From the NCBI GenBank assembly GCA_947044365.1, contig OX345636.1:2686001-2750000 (forward strand): a stretch of DNA of 64,000 bases, written 5' to 3'. Each line of letters opens with the position of its first letter. The first letter of the stretch is position 1. This stretch comes from Petrosia ficiformis. Taxonomy: Eukaryota > Porifera > Demospongiae > Haplosclerida > Petrosiidae. This document shows positions 32,701-45,800 of the stretch, one piece after another. A program made the position numbers and the translations under genes. The notes beneath the pieces are model-generated. The model saw only the letters and a program-made list of their open reading frames with translations, did not search any database and had not been told where the DNA came from.

Positions 32701-35700
32701 GGCATTATGGATATATAGCGTCTTCAACCATGTGTCAACAAATTAGTATCATCTGGTACTTGCAAAGATTACGTGGTAACACACAGACAGACACACACAC
32801 AAACCAACTACTATAACCCTCCGCCTACGCGGCTCGGGTTAATAACCTGACCAAAAGATTTATTGTGCTGTTTGCATGTGACTAATAGTGTTGTTTTAGT
32901 TAACTAAAACTATAAGGCATTTAGAATTTTAGTTAATTAAACTGTAACTGAATTACAAGTCTACCACAATAAATTTGGCCAATAATCATAATTCACAATT
33001 TTAATTAGAAAACTAAATCCCTTTTAGTAAGCCTTATATTGTTTTAGTTAATTAAACTATAAAGTTTGAGAAACCAGACATTCTATAACTACAACTAAAA
33101 TTGGTCGCATAGTCACATTTAAACAACACAAGTGACTATGCAAAAATTGGATAGAATTTAAGGGATTGGGTGTGTCTTATTATCGGCATATTTTTAGCAG
33201 ACAATATTGTGAAAACCATTATAAATATTCTGCTTGTATGTAGCTACTGTAGGCAGTTTGGTTGTCCTTCTTTTTATCTGTTACCAGTAAATTGTTCAGC
33301 GTAAGTCATTTTAATTTAAAGTGCACAAAATGAATGACTGACTAGAAATATTGTTTGAGTTCTGTTCACTAGTGCAGTATTTACTCATGTTGTATCATAC
33401 ATGCATGTATCTATAATCATTATCATATCATATCTTCATTTCCATTTGTTGTTATTTGATTACACAGCATCACGCATCCTTTCTACATTGTGCTGTTTGG
33501 CTACAAAAAGTTGAAGTTATACAATACTTACTGGAGAAAGGCATCTCTGTTGAAATAGAAAGTAACGTAAGTTTTATGTTGTTTGTTTTGTGGAATTGCA
33601 GGTACTGGAACCAAAGGGCATAACTTGACTCACAAGGGTAGGCAAACCACATTGAATGGGCTTAAGCATTAAGCACAGCTTCACAAGCACAAGCATAAAC
33701 TTAAGTACTGGGAATTTAAAAGTAGCTTAAGTTAAAAGCAGAAACACATGAGTTATAAATTATGCTGAAACATAGTATTACTTTTAGCATTTGTTGTGAT
33801 GAGAATCAGCAGTGATGTAACTGACCAGTATAAATTTAAAATGAATGTTATATGTAATTACCATTACTCTCAGCAAACATCAATTGTTCAAAATGTTTGT
33901 CTGATAAAAATCATGTCATTATCATAAATGTTGTTCCTGCTGTACTGAAAATTGTCTTATACGTACTTGATGAGGTGGGATCTGGAACTACTTAGCTATG
34001 ATTGGAAAACAGGCTTTCAAATCTCAAGGGGACTACTCTTTCCATTTTGCATTGCTTACTTATAAACAGCATGAATATGTCACATACTGCATGCATAAAA
34101 CTCTTATGTGCTTAAAAGAGTGCTCAGAAAGTGAAGGTACTGTATGCATTATGACTGATACTAAGGCTCAACGCCATTCGAGGTTATATAAACATGCTTA
34201 AGCTAGTGTGAAACTTACCAGTGCTTTCTCCATCGCTGAACACAGGGAATCCAAATAGCTGTAGTCCCACTAAATCTCTGTATAACATGTTTAAACCTGT
34301 AATTCATAGTTAATAAAAATGTAATTGCTGATGTATTTGAAATTTCTGTGGTTCATTCATAGTTACCAGGCACTGTACTGTTTGGATCCTTCTTTATAAT
34401 GCCATGGTTTAAACCAGGTACAACATTAATGACATGAATGATATAATCTGGCCCGCATTTCAGTTTCTGAACTAATATAGTATTATCCATAGAGGATAAG
34501 TATTGACACCTCATCATAATTATTGTTATTACTATATAGCTCAAATATATAGATGACTGTTCAAAACATGTGACAGAGAAATAGTAGGCTACTCTTAAAT
34601 GTAGAAACTTGTAATTGTTTCATATATGTGTGTATTCTTTGCTTTCCAATTACATGTACACGTTTAGTTTACTGAAATTTAAAGTTTCTATTTAGTCATA
34701 ACAAAATTAATTTAATGATCTTTTAATATCTATGTTTATAATTATATAATTTTAATGTACATGTTTCTATATTTTGTAGAGTAATGAACCACCACTGTTT
34801 TTCTGCAAATCAACTGAGATTGCTCAATTATTACTGGACCATGGAGCTCAGTTGGATCACACTAATGTCGTGAGTACTAGTATATACGTATAGCTTAAAG
34901 CTATTAGCAACATCAATAACGATGTGATAATATACACTATGCATCAGGGTGGTGAATTGTTGAATATGCAGAGATTAAATTTAATAATCACACTGGAGGT
35001 AAACACACTCTAGTGATCACAGATGCATGCATGACTTCAAGTTGTTACTGTACACAATATTACTTAATGAGTTTATGGGAGCATGATTTCAATTGGATCA
35101 ACAGTCTACACTAATATATAAGTATAGCATAACCTATTGTATGATTCAGTGTTACCTAATCAACATACACACATTCCAACTTGCTTACAAGGTACAATGT
35201 GATCAACCTGTTGTACATGCTCATAGGTTGTAAGCATCGTTATTACTATTGGTTTCCTAGTGGTATAAATATGTATTTCTACCTTGTTTTATTTTTTATA
35301 TAGAATGATGAAACAGTACTGTTTAAACAAATCTCAGCTGAGGTTGCTCAGTTAGTAGTGGACAATGGAGCTCCGTTAGACCACATGAATTCAGTGAGTA
35401 CAATTATTATTGTACTGTGAATTGTGTTTTTTGATCAGTGTCATAATTCATAATTTTGGCAACAAGTTTAGCAAGATATAGAGAAGTTTTATTAGGAAGA
35501 AACCCTCCTAACAGTGTTGAATTAGCAATGAAGTCCAAAGAATTATTATTAATAGAACTTCGGTTCCCCACAACTTAAAGGACTACAGTCTTATATACAC
35601 ACTCGTGTGTATTCAACACCGCTAGAAGGGTTTCTTCCTAATAAAACTTCTCTATATTACATTAGCTAGCCTTGGGTAATGAGGGATGACACCTCGTAGC

Positions 35701-36757
35701 TTAACCCTTTACAGACTATAATTGAAAGAAGCATTTTCGTTAATAACCTAGGAAATATTGTGTGGGCGGAGCCTTAAGATCTATATGGCTTTTTTCAACT
35801 CTATAACTCTCATATATAAGACTCAACATTCTAACTTACTTTGTGGAAAGAAGAGTCTTTAACAAACCCATTGATGTAAAATGTATGCTTTGCTATCAGC
35901 AGGAAGAGGGAAAGGCGAACGTTTGTAAGTATAGCAGTCGACGGGCAACGCCCACTTGTTGACTAGTCTGTATAACGCCTAAATTTAAGCAAACATGACT
36001 TTTAACTCACTTAGTCGTACAGAAGACCTTCTAGGAAAACCATTGATACCAAAAACATGCTTCGTTAGCTGCAGCAAAGCAGCAAGACGAGTGTTTGAAA
36101 GTGTAGTAGTCAGCAGCATACTTAGCGTCTTTATCATTTTTTTTGGCCTAGAACTTCACGTTTTCCCTAATTTCAACTTTCTAAATGTCGTCTTCATAGT
36201 GTGGGCTTGTTAGTTTCTTCTATATTTAAAGATTCTATCATAAATTTGCCTTTTGCTATTTAGGTTGCAAATCTGCAACATTCGTTAATTAATATGCATT
36301 ATTCAAAAGTTGCATATTTGCAACATTCGTCAGTAAAGGGTTAAATGGTCCACTTTGGAAATTGTGGTCTTTCCAGTCGATTCGTGGAACTTACCACTCT
36401 GCGGATTCTGACGGCACTTTAGGTTGGTGGGTATAATAGAACTTCCCCACAACTTAAAGCACTATGGACTTATATACACACTCATGTGTATATGTTGTGG
36501 TTTGTCATTCCCATCAAATAGTCCCAGTTTGATGGGCACTCTTTTTTTAAGGGGGCAGCGTGGCTTAGTGGTTGGAGTCCAGCTGCGGTCATGTTGTTTC
36601 CTGGAAAGATATTGTCTGTATTTCTGTGGACTTTATTGCTAAGTTTAGCAAGGCTACATGTATGTCTGAGTTTACATTAACCTCATGAGCGGTTAATCAG
36701 ACTCAGCCCTACTAGAGGTGTTATATATATAGATATATATATATATAATAATATAAT

Positions 36758-36818
<61 letters not shown>

Positions 36819-39800
36819 TGTGCTACCTCGACAATCATTAATTTTAATGTGGTTAGGTGTATAATTATTATTAGGACATCGGACCTGCAATGGCAAGTGT
36901 ACGTTTAATAAAACGCTATAATTATTATAATATGATTGACAGTTCTTCAGAAATATTAGACCATGGTCCTAAACTTTGGATGTTTGTAGTTGTATAGCTG
37001 CACTCAATTTTACCATAATGAAAATTTTAAAATTTCAAGCGTTTTTTTCCAATTTTTTGTTGTAGCTATTTATAATTAAACCCAAACTAGAATTTAGTTT
37101 AGTCAACAAACTTTCCATTTTTCAATGAACTGGAAGAGCTACTACTATTAGCACTACACCCTAGAATTCCAGAATTGAATAATACACAGATGCCAGGATT
37201 TACATCTACAGCTTCCCCCCCCCTCAAGATATTTTTGTTATTGATGTGGATATGTTGTTCATGGTGTTATGCACTGCAGCCTGGAAGTTTGGCTTGTTGC
37301 TTTGGATGGAATAATTGTGTGCCATATGAGCTGAAGCAACAAGCGTTTATACAACAAGCCATTTTCATTCACAAGCTCAGAAACAGGAGGTTAAAATAGG
37401 TTATTTTAATCTCAGTATGCACGGTGTTAGCCATGCCCACTTTCACAAAACCACACCTTATATACAACACTTAAGTGAGCATGTACATAAATGGTTGCTA
37501 CTGTATTATCACATATCTAAGCTATAAGTAATCTAGATTATGTATTATAAGAAGCTACGTTTTCACTTAGAGACTTTGATCTCATTTATAATTATAAATA
37601 ATTGGACTCGAACGGGTTGTTTAGAACCCCTTAAACACATGAGTAGAGGGCTGATCCACTTAATACATCTAAATCTGTCATTTTTGTGTTAGCTACAAAA
37701 TCATAATAAGTTTTAAAAACCATAATGAGTAAATTATACTGCTTAATTCTCTGAAAATATCAGAGTCCATCTCAAGGGGCATTGATATTGTGGGGTGTAC
37801 CACAACCCATTCATGTAGTATCACTTAATTTTCCATTCTCTACATAGCATGGAAGAACAGCTCTTCATGATGCAGCAAATTTCAATAATATAGAATTGTT
37901 GAAGATATTGCTACTGAATGGAGCACAAATGGACTTACCGGATAATGTTAGTTCTAATAACACATTATATTAATTAATGAAGAAGATACCAGAATACACT
38001 GAATCATTTGGGATTATAATACATATGTGCTAAAAATGAAATAGTTATAAAGCAAAAGGCCTCTTTAAAATAAGTTGTGAAGCAGTTAACAAAAACCAGT
38101 TTTGTTGTCTTTCAATTTGTAAATTGTTGGTTCTTTTACTAAACAGGATATATAGAGAATATAGTATGCCTACTGCTTTCTGCATGATGTTATCACTGAA
38201 TTTATCAAGTTTGAAACACAACAACCTATTTTAGTTATTTGTTTATCCACTCCCTCTTTGGGAATATAGAATACATTTCAGCTATTAGCTCCTGTTTCCA
38301 CATAAGCTACAAACAACTCTCTTCTTGCTGTTCTGTTAGAGCTTGAGTACGTGTCCTTTTACATGCCATGCCAAATAATAGACTGACTACCAAAATCATG
38401 TAACTTCGTTAATATGGATACATGAACACATATGTGGCACACATAATTATGTGTATTCATACCTATAGTAAGCAATTGTGGCTCTCTGTCTCAAACCTAT
38501 TGTTCAACTATGCAATCTACCAAAGTGTGCTGGTTTATTGAACAAAAAATACAGTTGTCCGAAAATAGTAATAGCTTCAGCTATCTGGCAGTGATGATCA
38601 ATTATTCTAGTTTAGATAATTGTCAGTTGTCTACTATTTCTTGCTATCTAAAGGGTTTGATTAGTTGTAACCATAATCAATATCATAAGGTATATGTTTA
38701 ATTGTCATAGATGTTTCAAAATGTATGTGTGGCCATGTTTTTTTTCCTGAGCACCACACTCTACATACTACTGTGCTTTGTCAGTGTAAATCATTTATTG
38801 TCATGTCCTTGTATACAGGATGGTATGACTCCATTGGATGTAGCAAATGTAATGGGGAGTGATGAAAGTGCTGAACTTCTAAAAGAAATGATGGTAATAC
38901 ACTATATAATTATTTTAAATAATTTAATTATTGTGGTCTATGCCAGAGCTCTCAACCTCTTAGCATTAAAATGAGTGACAACACAATTCAAAATGAATGA
39001 GAGTACTATTGTTATGAGTGAGATGTGTCTTTACTAAATCTCATTACATTACATAATAAACAACTAATAACTGTCGTATAACTGAATGTTAATCTACTAT
39101 GTGCTTTGTTGTATTCCATAGTTGCCCTTTTAGCAGTCTGTAGAAAAAAAAAGCTTTTCTGGAATTTGCTCTTATCAGTTGAAGCACCACTAAACTTCCT
39201 AGTGACAGAATTGGAACCACAAATCAGCCAAGCCTTGGTCTCTAGATCACATGATCCACGTTTTGTCACGCGTATAATTATTAAAGATTCATGGTAAAAT
39301 CGAGACACGCCCTTACATACACACCTACTTCTACATCCAGGTCATTTATGCATGAGAATGAAGACACGAAGCGTGTGAGCATGAGTTTCGCATAAAATGC
39401 GTGTGTCTCACACACAATGCATGAGAGTTGAGAGCTCTGCCTATGCACTCTATACATGGTAGACAATATACCCCTTGTAACTCTACTTTCTGACAATATA
39501 ATTATATAATGTATATAAATATATATCAGGACTGTATTTAGGATTCTGTGGAAGGGTGGGCAAATAAAGGGATGATGTCACCATCATACTATATAATGTA
39601 ATATGATGGTGACATCATCCCTTTATGTGATGAGTTCTATATATTGTATATATAATAGAACTTCCATCTGCATACTATGCAGGAGATGCCACACCATCAT
39701 ATTGTATGCTAATAGGTCGTATATACTGAATATAGGACCCTTGTTTTGTGTCCTCAAATGTGATATAGCCCTCGCAGGCTCAGGTTATATCACATCCTCG

Positions 39801-42800
39801 GACACAAATTCAGGTCCTATATTTTGTATATAGGACCTATTAGCATACTTTATATATTACATATATATCCCTACATAGAGAGTACTACTGTACTCTCTGA
39901 TAATTATATATATATATAATTATTATACCTTTATTTCACTCTCAATAAGTCAATAATCATCACAACAAGGCACATAAGATTGTGTGTCAGAATAGCCTCA
40001 CCTCACCCCTCCCCCCCCCCCCCTAGATTTTTGGTTCATTGATATATTTCACTCAACTACAAATATTAATTTAAAAATAATAATAATACAGAGAACAACT
40101 TGCAATTAACACTGAATTTACCAATCATTGCCACTTTTCAATTAATGAATGAACTAGCAGCATATCACCATTGCCACGTGTGTGAAACATGATTGGAAAA
40201 GGATTTCCAAATAGTTGTTTTGATAGAGACTGAGTGTAGACAATGCTATAATAATTAGTGTCATTATGTTGACGCACATCAAAGAAATCGCTAGTGCTAC
40301 ATATACAAATCAGAAAAACACTTTTGTGGCTTAAATGATATGCATGAAATAAAGTGTTGTGGAGATTTATCCTATTCCCATGTCTCAGAATATTTGGCTG
40401 TCACATCCAGAGAATTCAAATTGAAGCTTTCTATATATATATGAACCCATCAATTTGTGGATTATAGGCTGTTGTATTAATTCTTTATTTATAGTGTATG
40501 ATTTGCTTCTCTATCAGAAAGCTAGAACACCAGTTAACATAATTATAATTATTAATTTATTAAGGATGCGAAATGCTTCTATATATACCTGTTTAGTTTT
40601 CGGAGCTCTAAGATATCAACATTGGCACAATATTTGGAAATCTGTGAACATTGGCACTTCAAAAGAGCTTTAAAGAATGCAAGGGTTCACATAAAAGAAG
40701 GACTTTTTCTAAACCTTTTTGGTATTAAAGTTAGATGATATTTATAACTCATATTTACCAGTTCACAACTTTGAGAAAGTACAAGATGACAGATGATTAC
40801 ATGGAAAAACAAGTTATCTTGTCTGACTGAAGGCTATAACTCTCGAAATGCTACTTCAAATCAATATAGTGGCTCGAGCACAGGCTCTAGGCTTTCATAC
40901 CTCATGCATGTGATTGAAGCCACAAAAGTATTTTCTAGCTCATGCTGCTGAATTACTGTGAGCACAGAAGAGCAATATAAACTAGAAAAGCAGTAGTAGC
41001 ATTAATAGTCCAGTAGTGATTTAGTTTGTTAATGATTTAAAATAGTGACAAAATTTGAATTTATTTGTCTTTGAGTATATAAACATTATCATGCATGGGA
41101 ATTGAGTATTTTAGCATCTGATATCATGCAACCTAACCCAATGATTAAGTTTATAAGTTTAATTATAGCAGGAGCCCATAATGACATTCAGAAAGCATAA
41201 GAGTAGGAGCAGTAAATAACCACGCATTTAATTAAATTGGTCAAACTATCTGTCTGACCATCTGTTACTATTTTTAGAACCCACATGTATACGCCTTTGT
41301 TAAATATGGCATTTACACCTCGACAATCTCCAAGGTTGGCTATGAAATGAACACTTCTGGAGACAGAAATGGAGTCACTTACTATCAGGGAAGTGAGAGC
41401 ATGCTTTGGGGAAGTCGTGAAATTATTTATGAGTGTTTAACATCATTCCCTTCTGTCATTGAAGTGATTGCAGTGGAGGTTTCCTACTACTTTGTCAATG
41501 GCTTCACTAGAAACATCTGCACAATCTACATGAGCCAGAATATCGCTCAATTCTTTTCTCTGTTATACAGGAGGTTTATTCAATGTAGTATATAGTAGCT
41601 GTTCATTTTCTAGAAGCCATATTTAACGAAGGCGTATACATGTGGGTTCTAAAAATAGTAACAGACGGTCAGACAGATAGTTTCACCAATTTAATTAAAT
41701 GCGTGGTCATTTACCGCTCCTACTCTTAAGCTTTCTGGTCAGTGTCATTATGGGCTCCTAATTATAGTCATTGTTACAAATTGCTTAAGTATTCAAATAC
41801 CATCTTCCAGCCATAAAATGATATACAATAGTTATACTATTATAGTATCCTTGTTTAATGTCATATTCTAATTCTTTACAGCAGAAGGAGCAAGAAAGAC
41901 TGCAGAAAAATGAAGAAAGTAAGTCAATGATTGATTCAGAATGTTTTTATAGCTGTATTGTATATGTTGTTAATAGGTTGTGTCATTCTGGGGCTTGACC
42001 TACAGTAACAGTCTGTCTATAGACTAGCAGGAAGAAATAAGCTTATGGAGCTATTGTACCTTAACTTGAATATGTGCACTAGAACCATTAAAAAGAGAGA
42101 GATAGAAACTGTATTATTTTGTTGCCTCACCCATTAATTGACATATCCACCACAAACAACTTGCATATAACTTGCATATGACACAAGAATAATTATATAG
42201 ATTCAGTCCCGGCACATGGATAGGAAAGCAATTAAAAGTTAACTGCAATGATTAGTCATCTCAAAACAATCATATGGATACTTGTTTCTCCTCAATAGAG
42301 CATTTTTAGCTAAAGCATTTGCAAATCGACAGATTACCTCTAAATTGTATGTATAGTCATAGGCATATATAGGATTTTCTAACTATGTACCAAAGCAAAT
42401 AATGTACCCTGCACACAACGTGTGGCAAAGTTTACTAATTAATTATTTATGAGTTAAATTCATGCAATTAACGCCTTGTGGTTAATAACTGGAAATTTAT
42501 AATTCTCACCTTGTACACTAATTGGGCTGAAAACGTTTGTTTTTTTTTAATTTTGAAAAGATTCCTACCTACTCAGATATGTTAAAGAATATAGTAAACT
42601 GACGTAGCAGTGACTGAAACTGGCCATTTGTAGGGAATCCTCCTATTTCAAATTAAAAACATGGCTGACCTGAAAGTTTTACCAGGGCTACCCTGTTTAT
42701 ATATATGGCTATGTGTATAATCAATAAAGTTTTCAGTGCTAGCTGTTTCATCATTTTCTGGTAAAGAATCTGGGAATAATTTTTATGATGTACATGAGCA

Positions 42801-45800
42801 TTAATATTAATTACAAACAGCGAATTGTTGTTGCATAATTATTATGATTTATCATCATATCACCAGGAATGTATAATTAGCTAGTCTTATCTTATTGTTC
42901 CACAAGCTAAATGACAGCATATACTTACACATTTAAGTGTGTTGGATAACAATCCATCTCATTTTATTATCGATAATTCATATCTTATAACTTCATTTCA
43001 ATGTTTTATTTATTTACAGATGACAACAATAGCACTGAGCCACCTACAAATCTTCAATCAACAAGTACCACAGGTAGTTTATGATTCACCATAGACAATG
43101 AAAAGTGATCTGAATGTTTGTTTGTGTATCATTTTCAAAGACTTTTAAATTCTTCCATGTGCATGCATATGTGATGTTTATAACTATTATCCTAGTCTTC
43201 CTAGATAAAATGCATTATAGCATTTAATTAAGCCCTCATGACATGCACAGAGATGAGAGGGAATTTACAAAAACACCTGAATGAGTGACCTTTATTATAA
43301 TTATAATTATTATGTAATATAATATAGCATGGCTTTGAGATGTGTGTGTATCAGCAATACAAAGCATGAACCCTGAGATAGCAGCCTAAGGTAAAACAGA
43401 GGTCTGCTATCAATGGATGAAGTATGATCTGATATTGCTAAAAAGACATGCTACATATAATATGAATTAAAGCCTTCAAATACGTCAAAGGTACATATAA
43501 CTTTCACAACTCTCTAACATTAATTTTTCTAGCATCTCTTCATTCCATTTCTTTACTTCACAATTTTACAACTCAATTATACATGCTTAGTCTGATGCAA
43601 TCCATTTAGAATATTATTATAGACCTTATATCACATCTGTAGTTCAAATCACCTACAATCAGGTCTATATATAACCTGTCAGTACCTCTGATGTACAATT
43701 TAGCTATATGATATATATACACATGTATATATATAATATGATGGTGACATCATTTCTTTGATGTGCTGAGTTCTATATATTGTATATAAACCTTCCATGT
43801 GCACACTATGCAGGAGATGTTACCATCATACAATGTTTTATATAGTATGCTAATAAGTCCTACTTACTGCATGTAGGACCCTCATTTTGTGTCCTCGGAT
43901 GTGATATAGCCCTCACAGACTCGGGCTATGTCACATCCTTGGACACAAACTCTGGTCCTATATTTTGTATATAGGACCTATACGCATACTATATAAGTAT
44001 ACATAATTATTATATTATAAATATAAATATATATGTATACATACGTATATGTATGTATGTATGTATATATATAATTATATATATATAGTATGATGGTGAC
44101 ATCATCCCTTTGATGTGGTGAGTCCTATATATTGTATATAGACCTTCTGTGTGCACACTATGCAGGAGATGTCACCATCATACAATATATTGTATATAGT
44201 ACACCGAATTGATTATGTACAAAATATAGGACCCTCAGATTGTATCTTCTGAAAAAACATAGCCCTCGCAAGCTCGGGCAATATATATATTTTCCTCGGA
44301 TACAAACTTCAGGTCCTATATTTTGTATATAACTCAATTCGGTGTGCTATATAGTATACATATATATAGTAGGATGGTGACATCATCCCTTTGATGTAGT
44401 GAGTTCTATATATTGTATATAGACCTTCCATGTGCACACTATGATATCACCATCATACAATATAATTTTGTATACATAGTATGCTAATAGGTCCTATATA
44501 CTACATAATTAGACCCTCAGTTTGTGTCCTCAGATGTGATATAGCCCTCACAGCCTTGGGCTATACCACATCCTCGGGCACAAAATTCAGGCCCTATATA
44601 GGACCTGTTAACATACTATATATATTAAATATATATATTATATATTCTAACAGGTCTTATATACAAAATATATGACCTGACTTTTGTGTCCTCGGATGTG
44701 ATATAGTTCGAGCCTGCAAGGGCTATATCAGATCTTAAGACACAAAAGTCAGGTCTTTAATATAGGACCTGTTAGTATACTATATGTAATATATAGCATA
44801 ATGGTGACATCATTAAATCAAACAAATCATTATTGCAATAACAGTTTTATAATTTAAGTATATTTGTTTTAATTTTTTTTTATCTCTGTTTGCACTGTTG
44901 TTGGGTCTCTATGTAATATATATAGTACACTTACAGGTCTTATATACAAAAATATAGACCCGAGGTTTAGTGTCCAAGGATGTGATATAGCCTGAGCCTG
45001 CGAGGGCTATATCACATCCGAGGACACTAAACCAAGGTTTTATATTGTTTTATATAAGAACTGTAAGTGTACTATATACAATATATTGTATGCTGATAGA
45101 TTAAAGATTCACAGGTCTATATACAAAAATATAAGACCTAACCACATCAAACGGTTGCCATGGTAGCATGCTATATATCCATATATAGACCTGCTTTTGA
45201 GGTCTATATACAGTATAACCACAAATGGGAGTTTCTATTGGATGATGTCACCACCAGACTATAATTGTATATATATCTGTAATTATGTAATATATATAAC
45301 ATGGCTTCGAGGTGTGTATCAGCAGTACCTGATCTGAACTCCGGGATAGCAGTCCGAGACGAAGCTAAGGGCTGCTATTGAGGGGTGAAGGGATGATATT
45401 GCTGACACACAATGAGAAGCCATGCTACATATATTATATTCTATACCTAACATGTACATCAATGTTACCTGACATCTACGGCTCTACGCTTCTGTAAACA
45501 ACTTGTTCCCAACTCTTTTCAATTTACAACTTGACTGTGCATGATCAGACTGATGCAATCCATTATGAATATCATAAATTATACATGTATAAGCCCTGTG
45601 GTTTCATATCCACCTGTAGTTGGGTGTATATCACATATATATACCACCTGTCGGTAATTTTGATGTGGCTGTTAGCTATGATATATATACATATAATATG
45701 TATAATAATATTATATATATAATTATCTATCTCTATACACATGTATATATAATTATTGTCAAACTTCTCTAATCACTGGTACCATCAAATATTATGTATA

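Larger units (their letters stand above)
31189..38893 (+). other. N-terminal ankyrin block (seven exons)
   Basis: Exons of 30, 38, 33, 30, 30, 33 and 25 codons, all phase 0, each carry one repeat. The clearest is 37848-37946 (GRTALHDAANFNNIELLKIL, then LNGAQMD). The pair 34780-34869 and 35304-35393 are recent duplicates of each other (EIAQLLLDHGAQLDH and EVAQLVVDNGAPLDH) and are 3 codons short, missing the TPLH-helix start. The last one (TPLDVANVMGSDESAELLKE) is the capping repeat that matches exon 7 of the first gene. Intron lengths range from about 430 bp to 2.5 kb because of many inserted elements. Confidence 0.8.

Noticed and set aside
36424..36642. 72-codon frame upstream of the TA microsatellite
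   Set aside because: It crosses a MITE core fragment and a tRNA-like A box and has no protein motif.
39106..39297. Frame ending in ...LEPQISQALVSRSHDPRF
   Set aside because: It lies inside the 496-bp hAT-like element and overlaps an equally long frame on the other strand; no transposase motif.
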